In this document: positions 1 through 7,348 of the stretch, in pieces
Numbering within the stretch: position 1 is the first letter of the stretch
Layout: each line of letters opens with the position of its first letter
DNA from: Bacteroidota bacterium
GTDB lineage: Bacteria > Bacteroidota > Ignavibacteria > Kapaibacteriales > Kapaibacteriaceae
Direction: 5' to 3'
NCBI GenBank assembly: GCA_003488525.1
Contig: DNLG01000097.1
Span: forward strand, 19,090-35,147
Length of the DNA: 16,058 nt
The notes under the pieces: generated by a model
The model's database searches: none
Seen by the model: only the letters and a program-made list of their open reading frames with translations
What the model was told of the DNA's origin: nothing
Made by a program: the position numbers and the translations under genes

Positions 1-2
1 AG

Positions 3-77
3 AAGTCCGCCAACGAGATGAGAAAGAACCGAGCGACGACGTTCAATTTCGTCACGGAGAAGAAGCAGGGTCTTTGA
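3..77 (+). CDS. C-terminal end of a first ExbD/TolR-family protein (5' truncated)
   Basis: Only the last 24 codons are in the window, ending in TGA at 75-77. The tail contains NEMRKNRATTFNFVTEKK. It resembles the end of the complete ExbD just downstream, where NERKRKFTVAP occupies the same position: a basic turn followed by a short beta strand. Tandem exbD genes before tonB are common in FCB bacteria, so this is most likely a paralogous ExbD, a proton-channel subunit of the TonB energizing complex in the inner membrane. Its membrane helix lies outside the window and cannot be checked. The stop is 68 bases before the next start, compatible with one operon. An unrelated short tail is possible, because 24 residues are little evidence. 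Confidence 0.6.
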   Translation, partial: KSANEMRKNRATTFNFVTEKKQGL

Positions 78-145
78 TCTGCTACGGCCAGCCGTTATGG
101 CAGCCAACGAGTACAACACCTTAATCGAGCGAAAACGAGGTCAAC

Positions 146-697
146 ATGGCAGGTGGTGGTGGAGATTTAGGCGGAGGGAAATCCCAACGGCGGGGGAAGA
201 AGGGCAAGCGGAAGGCCAAGAAGCGTCTTGGATTCCGTCTCGACATGACCCCACTGGTGGACATTACCTTTCTTCTGCTGACGTTCTTCATGCTGACGAC
301 GTCGATGATCACTCCGCAGACAATGGAGATGAACGTGCCTCCCGAGATGGATGTGCCGATCGAGGTCAAGCAATCAGAACTTTTAACGCTGCGTCTGCGC
401 GAAGACGGTGCGATCTTCTATAACATGGGACTCGATGCCCCGGAGAAGATCGCTCTGAAAGCGCTCCGCAAGGTCGTCATCGACCAGAACGTCCAATTGA
501 AGAACCGCTGTATCGTCGTTCTCAAGGCCTCTGCCAATGCCCCTTACGGCCTGGTCGTCTCTATTCTTGATGAACTGAACATGGCCGAGCCGGAGATCCT
601 GTCGGGGCTCAAGGCAGCGGGTATCAACGAGCGTAAGCGGAAGTTCACAGTAGCACCGATGGAAGCAAAGGATATCGAGGAGATCAAGGGGCTATGA
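146..697 (+). CDS. exbD: ExbD/TolR-family biopolymer transport protein
   Basis: The 183-residue protein is an inner-membrane subunit of the ExbB-ExbD proton channel that powers TonB. Residues 1-31 are a glycine-rich then very basic cytoplasmic tail. A single membrane helix follows at about 37-55, and the rest is periplasmic. The family signature LDMTPLVDITFLLL is at 32-45. Asp39 matches the essential intramembrane aspartate of ExbD (Asp25 in E. coli). The N-terminal tail is longer than in E. coli ExbD (about 141 residues in total), which is common in FCB homologues. GAGG at 137-140 is well placed for the ATG at 146. The stop overlaps the tonB start (ATGA, 694-697), implying translational coupling. 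A TolR role cannot be excluded from sequence, but the adjacent tonB favours ExbD. Confidence 0.93.
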   Translation: MAGGGGDLGGGKSQRRGKKGKRKAKKRLGFRLDMTPLVDITFLLLTFFMLTTSMITPQTMEMNVPPEMDVPIEVKQSELLTLRLREDGAIFYNMGLDAPEKIALKALRKVVIDQNVQLKNRCIVVLKASANAPYGLVVSILDELNMAEPEILSGLKAAGINERKRKFTVAPMEAKDIEEIKGL

Positions 698-1473
698 GTA
701 CCGCAGCAAACTACTCTGAGTCACAGGCCGGACTTTCCTACGGCGCCCAGGAGATCAAGGAGCTGATCCGCATCAACACACGGAAGGCCTTTGTCCGTGT
801 GATGTTGCTACTTCTGCTGATCGCTCTCTACACATTCGTTGGACCCATAATCAGCGAGTGGATATTCCCATCCCCTAAGGTCGTCAGGGTGCGTCTTGCG
901 AAGATCAGCCTTGATGCCTTGCCCCCTCCGCAAAGCCAGACAGAAGAGGCGCCTCCTCCGCCGCCACCTCAGAATGTACCTTCAGGGCCTGCTGCACGTG
1001 CGGGTACGCCTGTTCCAGTGCCGGACGCGGAGCTTGCTCCAGATGTAAAGGATTTTGCCAATACTGACGAGATCAATCGTGCATCGGCCGTCGGTGGCTC
1101 GGGTGAAGACGACGGCAGCTGGGCTGACAACATCGGGCAGCCTGTTGCCATCAAGGAGCGGGAAGTAGAGCCAAATCCGGAGGACTTTGTTGCCGTCGAG
1201 GAAGAACCGAAGTATGATGACATCGCACTGCAGCGCCGAGTCCAGTATCCGGACGTGGCACGGCGTGCCGGCATCGAGGGAATGGTTCTGGTGGGAGCTC
1301 TCATCGGCAAGAACGGTGCGATCGAAAAGATCCAGGTGTTTGAGTCCGACCACGAGAGTTTAGACAAGGCTGCCGTGCAGGCAGTCAGGGAAACCACGTT
1401 CACACCGGCAAAGCAGAACGGACAGCCCGTTCGTGTCTGGGCACGGATTCCGATTCGATTCCGCCTGAGGTAG
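694..1473 (+). CDS. tonB: TonB-family energy transducer
   Basis: The 259-residue protein is the periplasm-spanning TonB, which passes inner-membrane proton energy to outer-membrane receptors. Residues 1-35 are cytoplasmic, with a hydrophobic anchor at about 36-58. A proline-rich stretch at 77-96 (LPPPQ and PPPPPP) and an acidic linker to about 170 span the periplasm. The C-terminal TonB domain is at about 173-259 and carries the hallmark QYPDVARRAGIEG (184-196), the VRETTFTPAKQNG segment (231-243) and the closing RIPIRFRL strand. The start ATG overlaps the exbD stop. The N-terminal extension before the anchor (35 residues) is longer than in enterobacterial TonB. No receptor gene is in view, so the transported substrate is unknown. 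Confidence 0.93.
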   Translation: MSTAANYSESQAGLSYGAQEIKELIRINTRKAFVRVMLLLLLIALYTFVGPIISEWIFPSPKVVRVRLAKISLDALPPPQSQTEEAPPPPPPQNVPSGPAARAGTPVPVPDAELAPDVKDFANTDEINRASAVGGSGEDDGSWADNIGQPVAIKEREVEPNPEDFVAVEEEPKYDDIALQRRVQYPDVARRAGIEGMVLVGALIGKNGAIEKIQVFESDHESLDKAAVQAVRETTFTPAKQNGQPVRVWARIPIRFRLR

Positions 1474-1557
1474 GGAAGTCGCGCACAACGGCTTTGCTTG
1501 TTCGAGCAGGCCGCTGGTCAGGTACGTTCCCAGTGTTGCCATCCGGCATACTTTCAG

Positions 1558-1758
1558 ATGTTTCATTCTCTTAACATCCTCGTACGAGTGGCGGTGATCG
1601 TCGTCGGTCTCCTCATGGTGGCGGGATTAATGTCGCTGTTCCCTGAACCGACGTCCTTGAATGAAACGTTTGGACTTATCGTCGTTCTTTTTGGTGCGTA
1701 CCGCATGGTCCAGTACCTTTCAACGAGGCGGCGCATCATGAACGATCCGGAAGAATGA
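1558..1758 (+). CDS. small two-helix membrane protein, function unknown
   Basis: This reads as a 66-residue integral membrane protein with hydrophobic helices at about 5-28 and 37-55. They are joined by a short loop (FPEPTSLNETFG), and a basic RRR cluster follows the second helix. I do not recognise a family. An in-frame TTG at 1498 would add 20 residues, but that extension has two cysteines, no hydrophobic character and no clear ribosome site, so I prefer the ATG at 1558. That start also lacks a good Shine-Dalgarno sequence. The stop TGA (1756-1758) overlaps the ATG at 1755 of the next gene, so the two are probably co-translated. Its place between tonB and a binding-protein lipoprotein suggests an envelope role; this is inference. 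Confidence 0.65.
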   Translation: MFHSLNILVRVAVIVVGLLMVAGLMSLFPEPTSLNETFGLIVVLFGAYRMVQYLSTRRRIMNDPEE

Positions 1759-2717
1759 TCATGCCTCACATGATTCCCAGCACCTTGCGCCCGCCATTTG
1801 TGGCACTCCTTCCAACGTTCTGGGCGATTCTCTTACTGTCATGTGGCGGCGGCGAAACACCCCGGCCAGCTATGGAGACGGCAGTATCAGGAGCGCTAAC
1901 GGTTCTGGTTGATGAAGAGATCCGTCCGCTGCTCGATTCGATCGTCATCTACCATGCGCGTGAGAACCCCAAAGCCAGCGTCACGCTTCGGTCATTGTCG
2001 GCCACCGAGACCATGAGACGGATCATCGGCCGCTCCGAGCGCATCGCAATCGTCGCTCGCGACTACACCCCGGAGGAAGACTCGCTGATCAAGGCGGCGG
2101 AGCTCGATACGGTGCCAAGAGCTCTGGTAGCTCGAGATGCGTTGGTGTTTTTCGTGGATAGATCTTTCCCGTACGACACTATGAACGCCGAGCACATCCG
2201 TGCCTGGCTGGCCGGACGCGCCGGTGTCAGGTCATCCTATCCAAAGCTCGCGAAGGACCCGGTGTTCGTCGTCTCAGGGGGCTCTTCCGGATCGGTGTAC
2301 GGCAATATTGCCAACGTTGTTCTTGCACGGCGGGCTCCCTCCGTGAAGATGCTCGCCACGGCCTCTACCCATGCCGATGTGGTGCGGGAGGTTCGCGCGA
2401 ACCCTACGCTTATCGGCGTCGGATACCTGTCGCAGATACGCGGCGATACGTCCATCAAGGCTCTGCGTCTGAGCTATACCGGACCCGACGGAACGCATGA
2501 GTGGCCCAAACCTGTTCATCCTGCGTACCTGATGATGGGGAAGTATCCCTTCCCGGTGCCGATTTTTGCCTATGTGACGTCGAAACCGAGTCAGCACGAT
2601 GTTGCCTTCGGATTCATGCAGTTCGCAACGCGCTCAAACAAAGCGCAGTACAGTTTGTTCAACGCGGGGATCGAACCGGCACATGCCAAGATCACGCTGT
2701 ATCTACCTGAGGAATAA
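1755..2717 (+). CDS. PstS-like substrate-binding lipoprotein
   Basis: The 320-residue protein looks like a periplasmic solute-binding lipoprotein of the PstS/PBP-like type. Residues 1-30 form a lipoprotein signal with lipobox LLSC (Cys30), followed by a flexible GGGETPRP segment. The folded region starts at about 47 (ALTVLVDEEIRPLL), includes a glycine/serine-rich loop VSGGSSGSVYG (173-183) in the place where PstS proteins bind the anion, and GVGYLSQ (221-227). It ends with the typical YPFPVPIFAYVT...F..FA segment (264-291). The start could be ATG 1755 (overlapping the previous stop) or ATG 1761. No ABC permease or ATPase follows; the neighbours are TonB-complex genes and a TPR protein. The ligand may be phosphate or something else, because the exact phosphate-contact residues cannot be assigned by eye. 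Confidence 0.82.
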   Translation: MIMPHMIPSTLRPPFVALLPTFWAILLLSCGGGETPRPAMETAVSGALTVLVDEEIRPLLDSIVIYHARENPKASVTLRSLSATETMRRIIGRSERIAIVARDYTPEEDSLIKAAELDTVPRALVARDALVFFVDRSFPYDTMNAEHIRAWLAGRAGVRSSYPKLAKDPVFVVSGGSSGSVYGNIANVVLARRAPSVKMLATASTHADVVREVRANPTLIGVGYLSQIRGDTSIKALRLSYTGPDGTHEWPKPVHPAYLMMGKYPFPVPIFAYVTSKPSQHDVAFGFMQFATRSNKAQYSLFNAGIEPAHAKITLYLPEE

Positions 2718-2724
2718 GCAGATC

Positions 2725-4443
2725 ATGACGTTTTTCACGAAAATCTCCGCACTCGCGGCATTGCTCCTGGCGCTTACACTTCCGGCACCGGCTGACGAGT
2801 TTGACAATGCCAAGAAGGCTGCGTCTGCAGGCGACTATTTGGTTGCGCTCGGACACATCCGCAACGCCGTGTCTGAAGACCCCCAGGATGTGGATCGCCT
2901 GAGACTGGCCTCGGCGATCTATCTCGAAATGGAGATCAAGGATACGGCGCTCATGTATGCCCGACGTGTTTTCGATGACGACGACGAGGATGCAGAGTCA
3001 GCGCTGCTTCTGAGCCGTGCATTGGTTGAGTCGCAGAAGGCAGCTGAGGCCTGCGTCATGCTCAAAAAGTTTCGGCGCAATGCCGACAACGTGGCCCTTG
3101 CACTGGCGCATGTGAACGCACTCGTCGCGGCCGATTCAACGTCGGCAGCTGAGCTTGTTGCCTCCACGGCCCGGCAGAAGTACCCCAAGGAAGCGGATGC
3201 CTATCTGGCCCTGGGAAATCTGTACTTCAGCTGGAAGCCTTTGCCGGTGTTCGATCTGGCGGTGCAGAACTACACGGACGCCATCGCCATCAACAACAAT
3301 CTTGTGCAGGCACACTTTAATCTGGCCATCTGCTACTGGCGAATGGGTAACCGCGAGACCGACGATGCGCTGGCCAACGAGTACTTCAACAAGTGCCTCA
3401 GTGAGTGGGCCATCGTGTCGAGGCAGGACCCCAAGAACGCCCGCGCATGGTATGAGCAGGGGAAGATCTACTATCTCGCCAAGCGCTATTCCAACGCCTC
3501 GGATGCTCTGAAGACCTACCGTGAGCTTCGTCCCCTTGGTACTGGAGAGATCATGGCCTCGTGGTACCTTGGCGAATCGCTGTACAAGCAGGGCATGTGT
3601 GACGATGCCAAGAAGCACCTCGAGGATGCCGCTGCAAGGATCGACTCTCTGAAGCCCAAGGTTGCCGTCATGCTCGCTCGGTGCAACTTCCAGGCGAAGA
3701 AATGGCAGGAATGCGTCAGCTCCTATTCCGCTGCCGAGGCTGTTGACTCTCTCTGGGAAGGAATGGACTATTGGAAGTTCGGCACCGCCCTGATCAATGC
3801 CACCGATACGCTGCGAGCGATCGATCTGATGTTCAAGGCCTCCAAGATCGAGCCCAAGCAATGTAAGCTCATGGAGCGATTCGCCTTTCTCCTGCAGAGC
3901 AGGAAGCGGTATGCCAATTCGAATGACATATATCGCGGACGTCTGGCCAATTGCACTGACAGCACGGATGCTAAGATCCATGTTCTGATGGGTAATAATT
4001 TCTATGCCGACAGTCTCGTCGACAGTGCCATCGCCTGCTATGAGAAGGCAATCGGTCTGAATCCGAAGATGATGTGGGGCACGCAGCGCCTGGGAGACAC
4101 CTATCTGCTGCGCGGTGATGTCGAAAAGGGGCGTCCTCTGCTTGATCAAGTGATCACGAATGCATCGACAACGGCCTCGCCCGATGAGAAGCGGTACGGT
4201 ATCGCTGCAATCGCAAGTCTCAACTCGCTCGACATCAAGGACAAGAACTGGCAGTCGATCGTCGAACGCTCTACCCTTGGCACGACCATCGATCCGAAGT
4301 CGATCGTTTCCTGGCTCTATCTCGGCATTGGCCATCAGGGCTTAGGAAACAAGGACAAAGCTCGGGCTGCCTACCAGGAAGTTCTCAAGCTTGACCCCGC
4401 TAATGCCTCTGCCAAGAAGAATCTGCAGAGCCTGGCAAACTAA
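2725..4443 (+). CDS. exported TPR-repeat protein
   Basis: The 572-residue protein has a Sec-type signal (MTFFTK, hydrophobic 7-19, likely cleavage after APA at 21-23). Almost all of the rest is helical tetratricopeptide repeats. Clear units lie near 156-190 (AYLALGNLYFS ... AIAIN), 193-227, 238-268, 417-447 (MGNNFYADS ... AIGLNP) and 528-558 (WLYLGIGHQGLGNKDKA ... LKLDP). More degenerate units fill 25-150 and 280-410. TPR proteins are protein-protein scaffolds; this one should act in the periplasm. The reading frame stays open upstream to 2599, but that extension lies inside the previous gene and would bury the signal peptide. GAGGA at 2709-2713 supports ATG 2725, 7 bases after the previous stop. 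The partner is probably within the TonB/ExbD cluster (inference). Confidence 0.88.
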   Translation: MTFFTKISALAALLLALTLPAPADEFDNAKKAASAGDYLVALGHIRNAVSEDPQDVDRLRLASAIYLEMEIKDTALMYARRVFDDDDEDAESALLLSRALVESQKAAEACVMLKKFRRNADNVALALAHVNALVAADSTSAAELVASTARQKYPKEADAYLALGNLYFSWKPLPVFDLAVQNYTDAIAINNNLVQAHFNLAICYWRMGNRETDDALANEYFNKCLSEWAIVSRQDPKNARAWYEQGKIYYLAKRYSNASDALKTYRELRPLGTGEIMASWYLGESLYKQGMCDDAKKHLEDAAARIDSLKPKVAVMLARCNFQAKKWQECVSSYSAAEAVDSLWEGMDYWKFGTALINATDTLRAIDLMFKASKIEPKQCKLMERFAFLLQSRKRYANSNDIYRGRLANCTDSTDAKIHVLMGNNFYADSLVDSAIACYEKAIGLNPKMMWGTQRLGDTYLLRGDVEKGRPLLDQVITNASTTASPDEKRYGIAAIASLNSLDIKDKNWQSIVERSTLGTTIDPKSIVSWLYLGIGHQGLGNKDKARAAYQEVLKLDPANASAKKNLQSLAN

Positions 4444-4451
4444 GCCCCGCT

Positions 4452-4467
4452 GCCAAGCGGACTTGGC
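4452..4467 (+). other. perfect 6-bp hairpin after the TPR gene
   Basis: GCCAAG pairs with CTTGGC around a CGGA loop, 8 bases after the TPR stop codon. There is no run of T after it, so it is a poor intrinsic terminator. It may stabilise the mRNA end or be chance. Its right arm overlaps the TTGG proposed as the -33 element of the next promoter. Confidence 0.25.
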
Positions 4468-4494
4468 GAAGATGGGCAGAGTTCCGTAACTTTG
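4463..4494 (+). promoter_or_regulatory. candidate Bacteroidetes-type promoter for yceD-rpmF-plsX-fab operon
   Basis: TAACTTTG at 4487-4494 is an exact match to the TAnnTTTG -7 consensus of Bacteroidetes housekeeping sigma factors. TTGG at 4463-4466 gives a plausible -33 element (core TTG) with a 20-base spacer. Transcription would start near 4500, about 30 bases before the yceD ATG. The site sits in the 85-base gap between the TPR gene and yceD, where the gene content switches from envelope to lipid synthesis. The consensus is established knowledge for Bacteroidetes; applying it to this organism is inference. Confidence 0.45.
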
Positions 4495-4528
4495 TCGTCT
4501 TGTCACAACCGAACATCGCCGAAGCACC

Positions 4529-5047
4529 ATGGTCTTGCTTGATATCGTAGGGATGCGCGAGGGCAGCCGCCTGTTCTCACTAACCATCCCTGCATCGGAG
4601 ATCCCGGGACTCTCGGCAGAGTTTGACGCGGACGTCGTGATCGACGGTCGTATTCACAAATCGGGGCGTCACTACGTAGTTGACGCTACGGTAACCTCTG
4701 ACGGTTTGTTCGTCTGTGACAGGTCTCTGGAAAACTTCCGCGAGAGCATCACTGCTGATCTTCACGTGGAGTTTGTCATCGATCCGGCATTGGCTGTGCG
4801 CCAGCAGGTGGTGCAGGCAGAGTTGGACGATGAGCAGGAGCGGGGAATCGGTGAGGACGACAGGACGCTCAACATCACCGAAGATGTGCGGCAGGTGCTG
4901 ACAGTCGCGGTACCGATGCAGCATATCGCTCCGGCCTACAGGGATGTGCCTCTCGAGGAGATCTATCCGAACCTGAAGCCGACCAACGATGGCCAGGCCC
5001 CGGTGGATGACCGCTGGGCGGCTCTTGAACAACTGAAACGCAAGTAA
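4529..5047 (+). CDS. yceD: YceD/DUF177-family protein
   Basis: The 172-residue protein belongs to the DUF177 (YceD) family, which is typically encoded just before rpmF. In bacteria and plastids it is linked to 23S rRNA or large-subunit accumulation, though its biochemistry is poorly defined. Evidence is its position immediately before L32, its size, the central FVCDRSLENF segment (61-70, the family's C-x-RCLE region), the acidic stretch at 98-113 and the DDRWAALEQLK ending (160-170), typical of the family. The second cysteine of the central motif is serine (Ser66), and the C-terminal CxxxC/CxxCG cluster seen in many homologues is absent. An in-frame stop at 4487-4489 limits the start; ATG 4529 is the first candidate and lacks an obvious ribosome site. 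ATG 4553 is an alternative. Confidence 0.85.
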   Translation: MVLLDIVGMREGSRLFSLTIPASEIPGLSAEFDADVVIDGRIHKSGRHYVVDATVTSDGLFVCDRSLENFRESITADLHVEFVIDPALAVRQQVVQAELDDEQERGIGEDDRTLNITEDVRQVLTVAVPMQHIAPAYRDVPLEEIYPNLKPTNDGQAPVDDRWAALEQLKRK

Positions 5048-5064
5048 ACTGAGGAACTACTCTC

Positions 5065-5241
5065 ATGCCAAATCCAAAGCGCCGTCACTCGAAGTCGCGC
5101 AGCGCAAAGCGCCGTACGCATTACAAGGCATCGGCACCAACCGTCATGACGTGCCCGAATTGCAGTGCTGCAAAGCAGCCGCACATCGTTTGCCACACGT
5201 GCGGATACTATAACGGCCGGAAGATCATCAACGTCGATTGA
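5065..5241 (+). CDS. rpmF: 50S ribosomal protein L32
   Basis: The 58-residue protein is ribosomal protein L32 of the large subunit. It begins MPNPKRRHSKSR, the near-universal L32 start, and has a basic N-terminal half. It has a zinc-ribbon cysteine pattern, C30-x2-C33 with C43-x2-C46, then GYYNGRKII. All four cysteines are kept, so it is the zinc-binding form. GAGGA at 5051-5055 lies 9 bases before the ATG. It follows yceD by 17 bases, the standard gene order. The TGA stop overlaps an ATG (TGATG, 5239-5243) that opens a 12-codon frame leading to plsX. Confidence 0.97.
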   Translation: MPNPKRRHSKSRSAKRRTHYKASAPTVMTCPNCSAAKQPHIVCHTCGYYNGRKIINVD

Positions 5242-5279
5242 TGAGCCCGTCGTTTCGATCTCTGCGGCACGACCCGTGA
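5241..5279 (+). other. possible 12-codon coupling ORF between rpmF and plsX
   Basis: ATG at 5241 overlaps the rpmF stop (TGATG), and the frame encodes MSPSFRSLRHDP before TGA at 5277-5279. That stop overlaps the proposed plsX GTG as GTGA (5276-5279). Ribosomes finishing rpmF could re-start here and then at plsX, whose GTG has no Shine-Dalgarno site of its own. This is seen directly as a layout; a role in translation is inference. Confidence 0.3.
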
Positions 5280-6346
5280 ACGAAACACTTGACCGTTTGC
5301 AAGCCCCCTCATCGCGTCCACTGCGCATAGTTGTGGATGCAATGGGAGGGGATTTCGCACCCGCAAGTGAGGTTGGTGGGGCGCTTATTGCGCTTTCCAA
5401 GCTCGGGCGGGATGTCGAGGTCGTTCTGGTGGGACGCGAAGACGTCCTGCGTGCGGCACTTGACAAGCACCCCGAGGCGAAGGGGGAAACTCGCCTTAGC
5501 GTCTTGCATGCACCAGACGTTGTAACAATGTCCGACGAGCCATCGTCGATTGTGAAGGGGCGGAAGGAGTCGTCACTTTACATGGGCCTTGACATGATGC
5601 GTCGAGGTGATGCTGACGGGTTTGTCTCCGCCGGCAACACTGGTGGGGTGATGGCTACGGCAACCATGCTGTGTGGGCGCATCCCGGGCGTGAGCAGGCC
5701 AACCATAGGAACCTTCTTTCCGACGCTGACCAACAAGCCAACGCTGGTGGTTGATATCGGAGCGAACGTCGATAGCAAGCCACGGTTCCTGCACGATTTC
5801 GCCGTGATGGGCAGTGTGTTCGCACATCTCATGCTCGGCATCGAGCGCCCAACCGTTGGGCTTCTAAACGTTGGTGAAGAAAAGAGCAAGGGCACCGAAG
5901 TAGCCCGTGAAACGCACGAGCTTCTTTCGAACAGCACGGTTAACTTTTACGGCAACGTTGAAGGTCGCGACATCCTCAAGGGCACGGTCGATATCGTTGT
6001 CTGCGATGGTTTCGAGGGGAACATTGTTCTGAAGTTTGCCGAAAGCATTTTGACGTTCCTCAAGGAGCGATTCAAGGCCTACGCCAACCGTGGTCTTCTG
6101 CAGAAGCTCACTATTGCTGCATTCCGTCCGGTTCTGCGCAAGGTTCTCAGCGGACTCGACTATCAGGAGTACGGTGGTGTTCCGTTGCTTGGCATCAACG
6201 GCGTGGTGATCATCGGTCACGGAAGCGGTTCGCCCCTTGCCCTGAGCAATATGATCTTACGTGCCGTTGAAGTTGTCCGTAAGGACGTCAACGGGACCAT
6301 TCAGCGGGCTCTGCACGAAGCCGCTCAACAGAAAGACCTGCCATGA
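5276..6346 (+). CDS. plsX: phosphate acyltransferase PlsX
   Basis: PlsX is a soluble, membrane-associated enzyme that converts acyl-ACP and phosphate to acyl-phosphate, the acyl donor for glycerol-3-phosphate acylation by PlsY. From GTG 5276 it has 356 residues, close to the usual 330-350. Motifs are RIVVDAMGGDFAP (17-29, the family N-terminus), GFVSAGNTGG (115-124), VVDIGANVDSKP (158-169), LLNVGEEKSKG (196-206), CDGFEGNI (243-250) and YGGVPLLGINGVVIIGHG (299-316). The frame is open back to 5165, but that part lies over rpmF in another frame, so it is not used. GTG 5276 is preferred over TTG 5297; a GTG within the VVDAM segment would remove the conserved N-terminus. The start has no clear Shine-Dalgarno, so coupling from rpmF is likely. 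The stop overlaps the fabH ATG. Confidence 0.95.
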   Translation: MNETLDRLQAPSSRPLRIVVDAMGGDFAPASEVGGALIALSKLGRDVEVVLVGREDVLRAALDKHPEAKGETRLSVLHAPDVVTMSDEPSSIVKGRKESSLYMGLDMMRRGDADGFVSAGNTGGVMATATMLCGRIPGVSRPTIGTFFPTLTNKPTLVVDIGANVDSKPRFLHDFAVMGSVFAHLMLGIERPTVGLLNVGEEKSKGTEVARETHELLSNSTVNFYGNVEGRDILKGTVDIVVCDGFEGNIVLKFAESILTFLKERFKAYANRGLLQKLTIAAFRPVLRKVLSGLDYQEYGGVPLLGINGVVIIGHGSGSPLALSNMILRAVEVVRKDVNGTIQRALHEAAQQKDLP

Positions 6347-7344
6347 AGGCCATAGTCACGGCGATCGCTCATAATGTTCCTGCTGACGTCTACGACAACA
6401 ATTGGTTCACCCAGCGCATCGACACGACGGACGAATGGATCCAGACGCGCACGGGCATCAAGGAACGGCATTTTGCCTTTGAGGGAGGCCTGACCGACAT
6501 CCTTCTGCCGGCGGCGCAGGAAGTGCTCCGACAGCGCGGGATCACCGCCGAAGAGATCGACTGTATCATCATCGCCACGGTCACTCCGGATAGGGTGTTC
6601 CCTTCCAGCGCGGCGATCCTTCAGCATAAGCTCGGCGCAAAGAATGCCTGGGGCTTTGACCTTGCCGCGGCCTGCAGTGGCTTTCTGTACGCACTAGTGA
6701 CCGGCGCGAAAATGGTCGAGGCCGGAGCTGCAAAGAAGATGCTTGTACTCGGTGGCGACAAAATGAGTGCCATCCTCAACTTTGACGACCGCACAACGTG
6801 TGTGCTCTTCGGTGACGGTGGGGGAGCTGTTCTTCTCGAGCCGTCGGAGTCCGACGACTACGGCGTTGTCGATCATATCCTGCGCATGGACGGCGCCGGT
6901 GAAGTGCACCTTCATCAGAAGGCAGGGGGCTCACTGCGTCCTCCGACGATCGAGACCGTGACCAACCGCGAACACTTCGTGTACCAAGAGGGTCAGGCAG
7001 TGTTCAAGAGTGCTGTCAAAGGCATGGCAGACGTGTCGTATGAGATCATGGATCGTAATCATCTTTCGGCCGATGACGTTGCCTGGCTGATCCCGCATCA
7101 GGCCAATCTGCGAATCATCGATGCCACGGCAGAGCGCATGGGGCTGAGCAAGGACAAGGTGATGATCAACATTGAGCGCTACGGAAACACCACCGCCGGC
7201 ACGATCCCGATCTGTCTGTCCGAACTGTATCAGACCGATAGGATCAAGCGTGGAGACTATCTCGTCCTGTCATCATTCGGTGCAGGATACACATGGGGAT
7301 CGGTCCTTCTGCGGTGGTCAATCGACAAAAAGGAGAAGGCGTAA
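6343..7344 (+). CDS. fabH: beta-ketoacyl-ACP synthase III
   Basis: FabH condenses acetyl-CoA (or a branched primer) with malonyl-ACP to start fatty-acid synthesis in the cytoplasm. The 333 residues show the full Cys-His-Asn triad: Cys111 in DLAAACSGF, His252 in IPHQAN and Asn282 in ERYGNTTAG. Also present are DEWIQTRTGIKER (30-42) and the closing SFGAGYTWGSVLLRW (311-325). Length is near the usual 315-335. ATG 6343 overlaps the plsX stop as ATGA, which argues for coupled translation and explains the lack of a strong ribosome site. Primer preference (straight or branched) cannot be told by eye. Confidence 0.97.
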   Translation: MKAIVTAIAHNVPADVYDNNWFTQRIDTTDEWIQTRTGIKERHFAFEGGLTDILLPAAQEVLRQRGITAEEIDCIIIATVTPDRVFPSSAAILQHKLGAKNAWGFDLAAACSGFLYALVTGAKMVEAGAAKKMLVLGGDKMSAILNFDDRTTCVLFGDGGGAVLLEPSESDDYGVVDHILRMDGAGEVHLHQKAGGSLRPPTIETVTNREHFVYQEGQAVFKSAVKGMADVSYEIMDRNHLSADDVAWLIPHQANLRIIDATAERMGLSKDKVMINIERYGNTTAGTIPICLSELYQTDRIKRGDYLVLSSFGAGYTWGSVLLRWSIDKKEKA

Positions 7345-7348
7345 GTCT

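Noticed and set aside
97..423. 108-codon + strand open frame at the start
   Set aside because: It overlaps exbD in another frame, lacks any domain and has an arginine/aspartate-rich shadow composition.
2599..2724. N-terminal extension of the TPR protein
   Set aside because: It lies within the lipoprotein gene in another frame and would hide a clear signal peptide starting at ATG 2725.
3136..4335. 399-codon open frame on the minus strand
   Set aside because: It lies opposite the TPR gene, has no recognisable domain and follows from the codon composition of the real gene.
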